From positions 1-52,155 of the forward strand of contig VGNX01000007.1 in the NCBI GenBank assembly GCA_016865855.1: a stretch of DNA of 52,155 bases, read 5' to 3'. The notes beneath the pieces are model-generated. The model saw only the letters and a program-made list of their open reading frames with translations. It was not told the origin of the DNA and made no database searches. Both the position numbers and the translations under genes were made by a program. The stretch is from Chloroflexota bacterium. Lineage in GTDB: Bacteria; Chloroflexota; Dehalococcoidia; GIF9; UBA5629. Below, piece by piece: positions 8,001-16,411 of this stretch. Within the stretch, counting starts at the first letter, position 1; each line of letters begins with the position of its first letter.

Positions 8001-9218
8001 ATGTCTAAAGTCACAGTTCTAGGTGGGTGTGGTGCTGTTGGCAGCATAGCCACGGAGACGCTAGCCTCAAGTGGGGTGTTCTCTGAAGTAACGGTTGCCG
8101 ATATGAATATCATGGCAGCAAGAAAGCTGGCCAGGACGATTAAGGGAAGCAAGTTATCTGCTGTTGAGCTTGATGCTGAGAATCCCCAGAGCATAAGAAA
8201 GGCGATCAGCGGCTCATCGGTTGTCCTGAACTGCGTCGGGCCTTTCTACAAGTACGGGCCCACTATAATGAAATCGGTGATAGAAGCCAGAATAAACTAC
8301 GTTGATGTCTGCGATGATTTCGATGCTACCGAGAAGCTTCTGGCCATGGATGATAAGGCGAAGAAGGCTGGCATTTCAGCGCTTATCGGGATGGGGAGCT
8401 CCCCGGGTGTGGCAAATGTTCTGGTCAGATTCTGCGCCGATTCTCTGCTTGACCAGGTTGAGGCGGTAGATATATACCATGCCCACGGTGGCGAAAAGGT
8501 GGAGGGGGCGGCGGTAGTGAAGCACCGAATCCATTCCATGAAAATAGACATACCAGTGTTTCTCAATGGCGAGTTCACGACGGTTAAGCTCTTTGAAGAC
8601 AGTGGCAGGGCATTGGAGGAGGAGGCCGAGTTTCAGGATGTCGGTACCTACAGCGTCTATGCCTATCCGCATCCTGAGACCATAACTTTGCCGAAGTACC
8701 TGAAGGGCGTGAAGAGAGTAACCAACCTCGGGCTGGTACTGCCGCCGGCTTACGCCGAACTGATAAAGGGGATGGTCAGGCTGGGCATCACCGATGAGAA
8801 ACCCATCGAGGTCCAGGGTCACAAGATTATTCCTCTGGAATTTGCCGTAGTCTTCATACTTTCGCAGAGGCAGAGGCTGATGAAAGAGGCCGGGATTAAC
8901 CAGCCTATGGGTTGTCTCAAGATCGTGGTCAAGGGATACAAGGACGGCGGGAAGAACACTTACATTTTCTCGATGTCTTCGAGAGGACAGGGGATGGGTG
9001 AGGGCACAGGTATCCCGGCGGCGATAGGCGCCATACTTACGGCTACAGGAAAGATCAAGGAGAAGGGAGTTTTACCGCCCGAAGCCTGTGTTAATCCGCT
9101 GGATATGCTTGAACTCGCCAAGACCAAGGTAAAAGCCGCTGGTGGCAGGGGTTTCCCTATCGTCATCGAACACATCGACAAGGATGGCAAATCGCAAAGG
9201 ATGGACCTCTTCAGCTAG
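8001..9218 (+). CDS. Saccharopine dehydrogenase-like NAD(P) oxidoreductase
   Basis: 405-aa enzyme with an N-terminal Rossmann fold (VTVLGGCGAVGSIA, GxGxxG at residues 8-13), the motif NCVGPFYKYG and YVDVCDD typical of the saccharopine dehydrogenase/reductase superfamily, and a C-terminal catalytic domain. GAAGG ribosome binding sequence precedes the ATG, 14 bp after the RuBisCO-like gene, so the two are cotranscribed. Homologues include lysine and carboxynorspermidine enzymes, but the context suggests oxidation of a sugar acid or amino acid feeding the RuBisCO-like protein. The substrate is unknown. Confidence 0.85.
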   Translation: MSKVTVLGGCGAVGSIATETLASSGVFSEVTVADMNIMAARKLARTIKGSKLSAVELDAENPQSIRKAISGSSVVLNCVGPFYKYGPTIMKSVIEARINYVDVCDDFDATEKLLAMDDKAKKAGISALIGMGSSPGVANVLVRFCADSLLDQVEAVDIYHAHGGEKVEGAAVVKHRIHSMKIDIPVFLNGEFTTVKLFEDSGRALEEEAEFQDVGTYSVYAYPHPETITLPKYLKGVKRVTNLGLVLPPAYAELIKGMVRLGITDEKPIEVQGHKIIPLEFAVVFILSQRQRLMKEAGINQPMGCLKIVVKGYKDGGKNTYIFSMSSRGQGMGEGTGIPAAIGAILTATGKIKEKGVLPPEACVNPLDMLELAKTKVKAAGGRGFPIVIEHIDKDGKSQRMDLFS

Positions 9219-9283
9219 CCGCATAGGGCAGGCGAGAGAGTCCGCTTGGAAAGGGAATTTTTACCCCCACCTAAACCTCTCCC

Positions 9284-9360
9284 GTACCCCATATCCCAGC
9301 GGGAGTAAATCCTCGCTGGATGCCTGCCCACCCCACCTCCCGTCAAGGGAGGAGGTGTTT
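9284..9360. repeat. R4 repeat copy
   Basis: CCCATATCCCAGCG...CGCTGGATGCCTGCCCACC matches, in reverse complement, the copy at 48661-48739. A hairpin (ATCCCAGCG-GGA / TCC-CGCTGGAT) forms its centre. Confidence 0.7.
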
Positions 9361-9361
9361 A

Positions 9362-9422
9362 AAAATGTAGCTGCGGGGCTTTAGCCCCGCTAAGGCGACC
9401 CTAAAGGGTCGCGACTGCATTT
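9362..9422. repeat. R2 three-way-junction repeat
   Basis: AAATGTAG...CTGCATTT arms enclose GCGGGGC-TTTA-GCCCCGC and GCGACCC-TAAA-GGGTCGC. The first stem is GGGGC/GCCCC rather than GAGGC/GCCTC, another pair-preserving change. Confidence 0.85.
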
Positions 9423-9430
9423 GTTGTTAT

Positions 9431-9494
9431 GTTATTGCGAGCGAAGCGTGGCAATCTCTGAGATTGTTTCGTCGCTATGCTCCTCGCAATGACA
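9431..9494. repeat. R3 REP-like repeat
   Basis: TTATTGCGAGCGAAGCGTGG and CTCCTCGCAATGACA are inverted ends around GCAATCTC/GAGATTG. Together with R4 and R2 it fills the 311-bp gap before the nitroreductase gene, in which I see no gene. Confidence 0.8.
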
Positions 9495-9529
9495 CTGGAG
9501 AAATGGTTGCTGTCCCATGAGGTAAACCC

Positions 9530-10396
9530 ATGGATATCCGCTCAACTATACGCAGGCGAATCAGCATCCGTCACTACGAGTCAAGGCCTATCCCGGAAGA
9601 GCTATTGCAGGAAGTAGTGGGTTCTGGTGAGAACTCTGTAGCTCTGGATGATAACATCGGAATCCGCCTCCACTTAGTCAAGGAAGGCAGGTTGGTGGCG
9701 GAGCGGATGACTCCTTTAACCGGAGCACGGTGGCTCTTCGGCTCAGCGCCACACTTCATTATAGCCACATCCGAGGAAAAGCCGTTATTTATGCTGAACA
9801 TGGGCTTCCGCATGGAGCAGATGATACTTTTTGCCACCGAACAGGGACTGGGTACTTGCTGGGTCGGTGGCATGTTCGCTGAGGAACGGCTTGGCACTTT
9901 CCTGGGTTTGGGAAAGGGTGAGCGTGTCATCGCCTTGACTCCGCTCGGCTGCCCGGACACCTCGTTTTACGGTCGGGCAACGCATGACCTCTTCGAGCTG
10001 GGGGCGATGAACTTCGGGCGGAGAAAACCACTTCAGCAGATAGCCTTTGGTCCTGACTGGGACTCGCCGCTTGAGACCGAAGATAAGGAACTTCTTGAAG
10101 CTCTGGAATGTGCCCGCTTGGCACCATCCTGGGCTAATACCCAGCCGTGGCGCTTTTTGGTAACTGGAAAGGAAATAATAGCTGTGGCTGATGCCAAAGG
10201 AAGATACAGCAGCGTTCGTGATGGCAAGCACTACTATCGCCTTGACGTGGGAATCGCCATGGCGCATTTCTTCCTGGGGGCCAAAGAGATGGGCTGGAGC
10301 GGAAGCTGGCAGGTGATTGGATTCGACCCGGCACAGGTGGCGAAAGCACATGCCATTCCCGATGGCTACGAAGTGCTTGGGACATATAGGAGATAG
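9530..10396 (+). CDS. Nitroreductase-family flavoprotein
   Basis: 288-aa protein that starts RRRISIRHYESRPIP, the FMN phosphate-binding Arg cluster of nitroreductases. FMLNMGFRMEQMILFATEQGLGTCWVGG is shared with TM1586-type members. A second region (residues 180-215, LEALECARLAPSWANTQPW) repeats the nitroreductase N-terminal helix, so the chain looks like a pseudo-duplicated fold in one polypeptide. It binds FMN and reduces an unknown acceptor with NAD(P)H. R3 and R2 lie upstream; there is no clear ribosome binding site. Confidence 0.82.
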   Translation: MDIRSTIRRRISIRHYESRPIPEELLQEVVGSGENSVALDDNIGIRLHLVKEGRLVAERMTPLTGARWLFGSAPHFIIATSEEKPLFMLNMGFRMEQMILFATEQGLGTCWVGGMFAEERLGTFLGLGKGERVIALTPLGCPDTSFYGRATHDLFELGAMNFGRRKPLQQIAFGPDWDSPLETEDKELLEALECARLAPSWANTQPWRFLVTGKEIIAVADAKGRYSSVRDGKHYYRLDVGIAMAHFFLGAKEMGWSGSWQVIGFDPAQVAKAHAIPDGYEVLGTYRR

Positions 10397-10622
10397 AGCC
10401 TTACAATTGACGAATTATCCAATAGCCTGACATCCCTTGACAGTGGCAGCTCACCTATGTAAACTGCCGCTTGCTAGATGTGCAATCTTTTCGGGACGCA
10501 AATTTCTATGGTTGTTCAACGCAAAGCCTTAGTCCGCGCATAAGAGCATTTGAACGGCGATGTTCAGATAAGGCGAAGCAATCAGAAACCATCTGGCGTT
10601 ACCGAAACCTTAGAAAACAACA

Positions 10623-11636
10623 ATGACAACAGTGGTGACTGGCGCCAACGGACATGTTGGTGCTAATCTAATCCGTGCTCTGCTGGCCCGAGGTCGAACT
10701 GTACGTGCACTACTTCATGTTAACCGCCGGGCGGTCGAAAGCCTGAACGTTGACATGGTCAGAGGTGACGTCTGCGACCTGCCGTCTCTATGTGAGGCAT
10801 TCAAAGATGCAGAAGTAGTTTACCACCTGGCTGCCCACATTTCGCTGTCGATGGATGAATGGCCGCTATGTGAGTCAATCAACGTCATCGGGACCCGAAA
10901 TGTGGTCGAGGCATGCCTTTATTGCGGGGTACGCCGCCTTGTTCACTTCAGCTCGATTCATGCCTTTGAACAAGAGCCTCTGGATATCCCGATTGATGAA
11001 TCACGCCCCCTGGTGGAGCTGCAACATAGCCCACCCTATGACCGTTCTAAAGCAGCGGGTGAGAAGGAAGTACGCAAGGGAATTGAACGGGGATTGGATG
11101 CTATTATAATTAATCCGACCGCTATTATCGGCCCTCATGACTACGGACCATCATATTTAGGCGAGGCTCTGCTGAACCTTGCCCATGGTAAGCTGCCAGC
11201 CTTAGTTGCCGGCGGATTTGACTGGGTGGATGTGCGTGACGTTGTTGAAGGGGCAGTCCGAGCCGAAGAGCAAGCCCCGACTGGAGCCAAGTATCTTCTG
11301 TCGGGTCATTGGGCATCAGTACCTGACTTAGCCGCCCTCGTGGAGGCAATCACTGGTGCCCCGGCACCTCGTCTAGTCTTACCTGTGTGGCTAGCCCACA
11401 TTGGCATCCCGTTTATTGCCGTCTTTGCCCAATTGACTGGGAAACGGCCACTCTACACAAGCGCTTCCATCAGAGCACTTTGTAGCAACCAAAATGTAAA
11501 CCATGAAAGGGCGACGCAGTATCTCGGCTACCATCCACGCCCACTGCGGGAAACAGTTGTTGACACGTTTCGGTGGTTCAAGGAAAATGGCTGTCTTGAC
11601 CGCCCTGTGATGCCACAATCTACTCAGCGCCTATGA
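10623..11636 (+). CDS. NAD-dependent epimerase / 3-beta-HSD-like dehydrogenase
   Basis: 337-aa extended short-chain dehydrogenase. TGANGHVGANL (residues 7-17) binds NAD; YHLAAHIS and HFSSIHAF follow family pattern; Tyr-x3-Lys is YDRSKAAGE (about 140-144); INPTAIIGPHD is the downstream loop. The C-terminal membrane-like segment (ALPVWLAHIGIPFIAVFAQL) resembles 3-beta-hydroxysteroid dehydrogenase relatives more than sugar epimerases. Its stop overlaps by 4 bp the start of a steroid 5-alpha-reductase homologue, suggesting shared sterol- or terpenoid-type substrates (inference). Confidence 0.85.
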   Translation: MTTVVTGANGHVGANLIRALLARGRTVRALLHVNRRAVESLNVDMVRGDVCDLPSLCEAFKDAEVVYHLAAHISLSMDEWPLCESINVIGTRNVVEACLYCGVRRLVHFSSIHAFEQEPLDIPIDESRPLVELQHSPPYDRSKAAGEKEVRKGIERGLDAIIINPTAIIGPHDYGPSYLGEALLNLAHGKLPALVAGGFDWVDVRDVVEGAVRAEEQAPTGAKYLLSGHWASVPDLAALVEAITGAPAPRLVLPVWLAHIGIPFIAVFAQLTGKRPLYTSASIRALCSNQNVNHERATQYLGYHPRPLRETVVDTFRWFKENGCLDRPVMPQSTQRL

Positions 11637-12394
11637 GCGAGCAAGCGTTTTTCAACATTCTCCTCGTTGGCTGGTTTGTACTGGCAGTGGTAATTTTTGT
11701 GGCGCTGTTCTTTATTGTCGCTCCATACGGCCGCCACCTCAGAAACAGCTGGGGACCCAAAATAGGCGATAGGCTCGGATGGATTGTTATGGAAGCACCG
11801 GCTTCACTCGTCTTTATCATATGCTTTGTGGTCGGTACCAACTCAAGCACAATAACTGCGCTTGTCTTCCTGGTTTTATGGGAAGCACATTACATACACC
11901 GGGCTTTTATTTACCCTTTCAGTCGGCGCACCGGGGTCAGCAGGATGTCGCTCGTCGTCGTGAGCTTAGGCCTTCTGTTCAACGTGGCCAACGCCTATCT
12001 TAATGGTCGTTACGTCTTCACGCTCTCCGGGGGTTACACCAACGAATGGCTTGTGACCCCACAGTTTATCGGCGGGTTGGGGCTCTTCCTCGCCGGTTTT
12101 ATTATCAACCGCCGAGCAGATCACATCCTACGCAATCTGCGTAAACCTGGTGAATCTGGTTACAAAATCCCCTATGGGGGATTGTATCGTTGGATATCCT
12201 GTCCCAATTACTTCGGCGAGATCATTACATGGATTGGCTGGGCTGTGGCTAGCTGGTCACTACCGGGACTGGCTTTCGCTGTCTGGACAGCCGCTAATCT
12301 CGTGCCCAGGGCTCAAGCCAATCATATCTGGTACCGTGAGCACTTCTCTGACTATCCGACTGAGCGGAAGGCACTGATGCCCGGGGTATGGTAA
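11633..12394 (+). CDS. Steroid 5-alpha-reductase (SRD5A) family protein
   Basis: 253-aa membrane protein with six or seven helices and strong match to the SRD5A1/2 pattern: APYGRH near the N terminus, E in WIVMEAPAS, H-Y-I-H-R in EAHYIHRAFIYP, then the NADPH-binding C-terminal block with NYFGEIITWIGWA, NLVPRAQANHIWY and DYPTERKALMP. Family members reduce a C=C bond conjugated to a ketone in steroids, or analogous bonds in polyprenols. ATGA overlap with the upstream 3-beta-HSD-like gene indicates coupled expression. The substrate in this organism is unknown. Confidence 0.9.
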   Translation: MSEQAFFNILLVGWFVLAVVIFVALFFIVAPYGRHLRNSWGPKIGDRLGWIVMEAPASLVFIICFVVGTNSSTITALVFLVLWEAHYIHRAFIYPFSRRTGVSRMSLVVVSLGLLFNVANAYLNGRYVFTLSGGYTNEWLVTPQFIGGLGLFLAGFIINRRADHILRNLRKPGESGYKIPYGGLYRWISCPNYFGEIITWIGWAVASWSLPGLAFAVWTAANLVPRAQANHIWYREHFSDYPTERKALMPGVW

Positions 12395-12553
12395 TAGAGG
12401 CAATCCTACAATCGAGGAAATTCTGAATCCAAATAAATCCTAATTTCAACTTTCCAAGTGCTTTGAATTTGAATTTTTGAGATTGTTTGAGATTTGGAGC
12501 GGTGCAGTTGAGATTATATCATCACTTCAATTAAGATAGCTACGCAAAAAGCC

Positions 12554-13048
12554 ATGCGGGTTATTTTCGGAACCGTGATATTTACCATACTTGTACCTGG
12601 GTCTGTGACTGTCCTTGTGCCCTATCTACTGCTGGCATCCGGTCTTGGATGTTTCTATGATATTGGGGGCTTCAGGTTCATTGGGATTGTTCTAATCATT
12701 CTTGGCGCGGCGTTCTATTTCTGGACAGCCTCAGACTTTACTTTTGCCGGCAAAGGTACCCCGGCACCTATAGCACCCCCCAAATTGCTGGTATCGAGGC
12801 GGCTGTATCAGGTGAACAGAAATCCGATGTATACAGGAGTTTTGCTCGTACTCCTCGGCGAAGCAATGTTTTTCATGTCACTGGCCTTGCTTGCCTACAA
12901 TATATTTGTATGGCTATCCTTCCACCTTTTTGTCGTCTATTATGAGGAGCCGAACTTGAGAAAGAAATTTGGAGTGTCGTACAAGGAGTATTGCAGGGCC
13001 GTGCCCAGATGGATTCCTGGGTTGAAGCGCACAAATAGAAATGGATGA
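12554..13048 (+). CDS. ICMT/PEMT-like membrane methyltransferase
   Basis: 164-aa protein with four membrane helices and the isoprenylcysteine-carboxyl/phospholipid methyltransferase signature: RRLYQVNRNPMYTG (about residues 87-101) and YYEEPNLRKKFGVSYKEY followed by VPRWIP. These segments form the SAM site at the membrane face. It lies 160 bp downstream of the SRD5A gene, separated by an AT-rich stretch without a gene, so it may be in a separate transcript. Likely substrates are lipids or isoprenoid thiols. Confidence 0.85.
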   Translation: MRVIFGTVIFTILVPGSVTVLVPYLLLASGLGCFYDIGGFRFIGIVLIILGAAFYFWTASDFTFAGKGTPAPIAPPKLLVSRRLYQVNRNPMYTGVLLVLLGEAMFFMSLALLAYNIFVWLSFHLFVVYYEEPNLRKKFGVSYKEYCRAVPRWIPGLKRTNRNG

Positions 13049-13285
13049 CAAACGCTGAAAAGGGATTCTTTGATAGACCGCGCTGTCGGATAAGCAAGCC
13101 TGGAGAGGAGTTTGGATTGTTGCATCGCAATTATCATTAAGCTACAATCAGCCACGTTGGCCGCCATTCAGAGCTAGAGCTTACCGATGATGCCGACGCC
13201 AAACTCGAGCCTGAAGCTAATACGGTTTCTGTCGCATAAAGGATACAAGTCGCAGGAGTCTCATCATTGAGAATTGGAGGATGTT

Positions 13286-14113
13286 ATGGCTAAAGATTAC
13301 GGAATTATCGATGTCTGGATGCAGCATCCAAACCTGAAGTTCTCAAACCACCCTATGTTCGATTCTCTTCGGAGATGGACGGGGGCGGAAAAACTAGCAG
13401 AGGAGATTCCAGTCGAGACTACCATTGCTGCCATGGATGAGGCGGGCGTTCGCCTGGGCTTAATATGTGCCTGGTGGGGTCCGCAGGGGTCACTTATTTC
13501 AAATGATGAGGTAGCTGCCCTTGTTAGAAAACATCCTGACCGTTTTGTTGGGATCGGGTCGGTCGATTTGTACAGACCTATGGACGGCATTCGAGAACTG
13601 AGGCGCTGTGTACGTGAGCTCGGCTTCAAAGGGCTGAGAATAGTCCAGTGGCTTTGGAACCTGCCCCCCACTGACAGGCGTTATTACCCTCTCTATGCTG
13701 AGTGTATCGAACTTGGCATTCCGTTCTGTTTTCAGGTGGGACATACTGGCCCCCTCTGTCCTTCAGAGCCGGGGCGGCCGATACCTTATATCGATGAGGT
13801 AGCCATTGAATTTCCCGAACTTAAGATCGTTGGGGGGCACATCGGATATCCCTGGACGGTGGAGATGATTGCTGTGGCAACGAAACATCCCAATGTCTAT
13901 ATTGATACCTCGGCCTATATTGCCAAACGCTACCCGAGGGAGTTCGTAGACTACTTGAAAGCAAATGGGCGAAAAAAGGTTCTTTTCGGCACAAATTACC
14001 CCATGGTTACTGCAGCCATGTGCTTAAAGGACCTGGATGCACTCGGACTGGACGACGAAGTAAAGAAGCTGTTCCTCTATGAGAACGCTAAACGAGTGTT
14101 TGGACTTCACTAG
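13286..14113 (+). CDS. Amidohydrolase (COG2159-type TIM barrel)
   Basis: 275-aa amidohydrolase-2 family protein. The start at 13286 follows GGAGG; an upstream TTG at 13274 overlaps that site. The usual N-terminal HxH metal motif is replaced by DVWMQHP, and the catalytic DYP near the C terminus is NYP (FGTNYPM); GHTGP and GGHIGYPW keep the two internal His. A subgroup of this family shares such an N terminus, so the protein may use a different metal arrangement or act as a lyase. Substrate unknown. Confidence 0.8.
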   Translation: MAKDYGIIDVWMQHPNLKFSNHPMFDSLRRWTGAEKLAEEIPVETTIAAMDEAGVRLGLICAWWGPQGSLISNDEVAALVRKHPDRFVGIGSVDLYRPMDGIRELRRCVRELGFKGLRIVQWLWNLPPTDRRYYPLYAECIELGIPFCFQVGHTGPLCPSEPGRPIPYIDEVAIEFPELKIVGGHIGYPWTVEMIAVATKHPNVYIDTSAYIAKRYPREFVDYLKANGRKKVLFGTNYPMVTAAMCLKDLDALGLDDEVKKLFLYENAKRVFGLH

Positions 14114-14217
14114 GTAATTGGGTTCCCCAAGGCTTAGATTTCGCCCTCACACAGGACACACTGTATCTGCTGGTTCGAAGCCAACCGCTGCCGTTTTTTC
14201 CCAGCCGTCTATTTCGG

Positions 14218-14472
14218 CTACTTTTTGGCCAGTATTCTGTATAAAGCGAACACTACTAACAGATAGGCGATTATTCTGATTATGATAAGAAAGACGGTCA
14301 AGCCTGCAGCGAGCCCAAGGAGTGTCATAAGATGTGACACAGCAAAAAGGCCGAACGCTATGCCTATATAAAGAGGCACATCATTCTTCTTCTTGACGTA
14401 AGCCCACTTGCCCAGGGCTAGTATTACGATGCATAGCACGAAATTAGTTGTGGTTACTGGATCCCAAGTCAT
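14218..14472 (-). CDS. Small membrane protein, three helices
   Basis: 84-aa hydrophobic protein with helices at about residues 8-23, 33-52 and 55-80, a basic loop KKKNDVP and a basic C terminus (RILAKK). GGGAGG lies 9 bp upstream of the ATG. I do not recognise the family. It stands alone, converging with the amidohydrolase gene. Confidence 0.6.
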   Translation of the reverse strand: MTWDPVTTTNFVLCIVILALGKWAYVKKKNDVPLYIGIAFGLFAVSHLMTLLGLAAGLTVFLIIIRIIAYLLVVFALYRILAKK

Positions 14473-14753
14473 GCGTTAGTGCCTCCCTTCATAATTTAGC
14501 TTAATGCGTAATTCTACTTAAAAGCGTGTGGTCAGCACCGCTAGCAAAGTGTAACGGCCTTGAACAAAAAACGCAAGTTCGTATGCGTACATCTCTGGAC
14601 GAAATCATTGAAATAAGACTGCTATTTCCATTCTGGCGGATAGGCTATGCACTTTATGCTTTTCTTGGCGTATTCCTTTTCGAACGTGAAATATTACTGG
14701 ACATGTGTTATTCTTGTTACATCCTCTTTGGGTAGGCAATAATTGCCGGTGTA

Positions 14754-16223
14754 ATGTTAAATCAGGTTATAAAGCGATTATCAGTGGTGGCAGCCATTGT
14801 GCTGTGCCTTCAGCTTGGCTTTTCTGGCTCAGCCGGCTCAGCCATGGAGAGCCCTGCTGCGGTCAAGGAGCTGAATTTTGTTTTTCTTCATGGCGCTGCT
14901 GGAAATCCTTGTGGGCCACAACTTCTGGCTGATTCTGTCCTTGAGCAGATACCTCGCTATATCCTTGAGTATGAGCAGGCTAATCCCGGCATTAAGGTTA
15001 ATGTCAGTACTCTGAACAGATGTTATCCCAACGATGTGGATGTCGAGACTTGGGCTAAGAACATCGCATATAGCATTGATAAATACTTGCCGAGCAAGGG
15101 AAATGTGATCTTGATTGGCCATAGCATGGGTGGCAAGTCAGCGCTTTATGCTGTAGCCAAGAATATAGGCAATCTAGCTGATAGGGTGGCGCTGGTGGTT
15201 ACCATCAATAGCCCGATTAAGAATCTGGATAGGTATCAGCTTGCTGGTGGTGGGTCATTTGTTGACTATTGCCGGGCTGGATGGCTGCTGCGTACTGGGC
15301 GAGGGGTTTGCGCTTCAGTAGGGAACTACGATAGCTCTGAAGACGGCAAGTGGGTGAGTCAGAACAGGCATTGGTTAGCTTTCATATCGGGCGAAAACGC
15401 ACCATTGAGCCCGCAGTTTGATTATGGTGGAGTTGATGCTTATCCCAGGGATATGGATGACGGGGCCCTGCCGATATCGGCTCAATACTCTGACGGCGCC
15501 GATGTAATCTACTACGGCGAATACGGCCATAGCGACTTCCACATTATAAAAGAGGTAGCTGATTTCATGGCAGGGGAAATATTGCGCTATATCTTCGGTG
15601 GGACTATAGAATGCTCCGTTCTGGCTAGAGACGGTGGCTTCGAGCATAAGGCTGCCTCGCTGCTGGGAACAGATTACTGGCAGGATATTGCCGGTGATGT
15701 TTTTGGCAGTAGCGGCAGGGTGTGGCATTGGAACCAGTCCTATATCAAATGGCAGGAATGGGAGGACGTGGTGGAGTATTACCCTCCCACGTATGAGAGA
15801 GACTTGAGGAGCCGTTATGAAATTAGCAAGGTCAGGTCATCGGCGATTTTTACCAGCATTGAGGAGCTGCGCTGGCTGAATCCAGATGATCCTGAGGATT
15901 GTCGTCTCTACCTGCGGACCAGGGCTGCCCCCAGAAACTATATGCAGGTGGACTGGAGCATTTATCGTCAGGGGCTGTTACCCGAAGGAACGAAGCGCGA
16001 CCACTATGAAATCGAGATGGTTGCCGGCACACCTTTGGCCGGCGTCTACCGCGCATCATGGGCAACCGACAATCTGCGTGATTTGAGGGTGCAGGTATGG
16101 TCGCGGGCAGAAAGGCCATTCCGATGGTTCGAGGCTAAGTGGAGGGTCTATTACCAGGAAAGCCGGTATAGAAAAGTCATTGATGAAATCCCGGCGCTGC
16201 CGGAGGTTGCTTCGGTCAAGTAA
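14754..16223 (+). CDS. Secreted alpha/beta hydrolase (lipase-like)
   Basis: 489-aa protein with a signal peptide (residues 1-30, hydrophobic VVAAIVLCLQLGF then GSA-M). FVFLHGAAGN is the oxyanion strand and GHSMGG places the nucleophile at Ser124. Aromatic-rich C-terminal half (residues 290-489) has no recognised domain; it contains many W and Y and may bind a ligand. The nucleophile elbow and overall plan resemble PGAP1/triacylglycerol-lipase relatives. Probably exported; substrate unknown. Flanked by a 281-bp gene-free stretch upstream in which I see nothing defined. Confidence 0.8.
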   Translation: MLNQVIKRLSVVAAIVLCLQLGFSGSAGSAMESPAAVKELNFVFLHGAAGNPCGPQLLADSVLEQIPRYILEYEQANPGIKVNVSTLNRCYPNDVDVETWAKNIAYSIDKYLPSKGNVILIGHSMGGKSALYAVAKNIGNLADRVALVVTINSPIKNLDRYQLAGGGSFVDYCRAGWLLRTGRGVCASVGNYDSSEDGKWVSQNRHWLAFISGENAPLSPQFDYGGVDAYPRDMDDGALPISAQYSDGADVIYYGEYGHSDFHIIKEVADFMAGEILRYIFGGTIECSVLARDGGFEHKAASLLGTDYWQDIAGDVFGSSGRVWHWNQSYIKWQEWEDVVEYYPPTYERDLRSRYEISKVRSSAIFTSIEELRWLNPDDPEDCRLYLRTRAAPRNYMQVDWSIYRQGLLPEGTKRDHYEIEMVAGTPLAGVYRASWATDNLRDLRVQVWSRAERPFRWFEAKWRVYYQESRYRKVIDEIPALPEVASVK

Positions 16224-16256
16224 GAGGCTTATTCATGAGATTGTTCAGCAACTTCC

Positions 16257-16384
16257 TCCGTCATTGCGAGCGCAGCGTGGCAATCTCAATGCCTCCCCAT
16301 CGAGATCGCCACGTCGCTTACGCTCCTCGCGATGACAGAAAGAGGAACAGGGATTGCTTCGGGGCTTACACTCCTGCAATGACA
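16257..16384. repeat. R3 REP-like repeats, two units
   Basis: GTCATTGCGAGCGCAGCG...CTCCTCGCGATGACA is one inverted pair; a shorter second unit ends in CTCCTGCAATGACA. It lies between convergent genes and could act in transcription termination or mRNA stability. Confidence 0.75.
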
Positions 16385-16411
16385 GCTGAACACTCGCATT
16401 AAGCTTGATTT

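Noticed and set aside
14526-14735. 69-codon plus-strand frame before the secreted hydrolase gene
   Set aside because: No ribosome binding site, odd composition (Trp- and Cys-rich without pattern) and no resemblance to a family.
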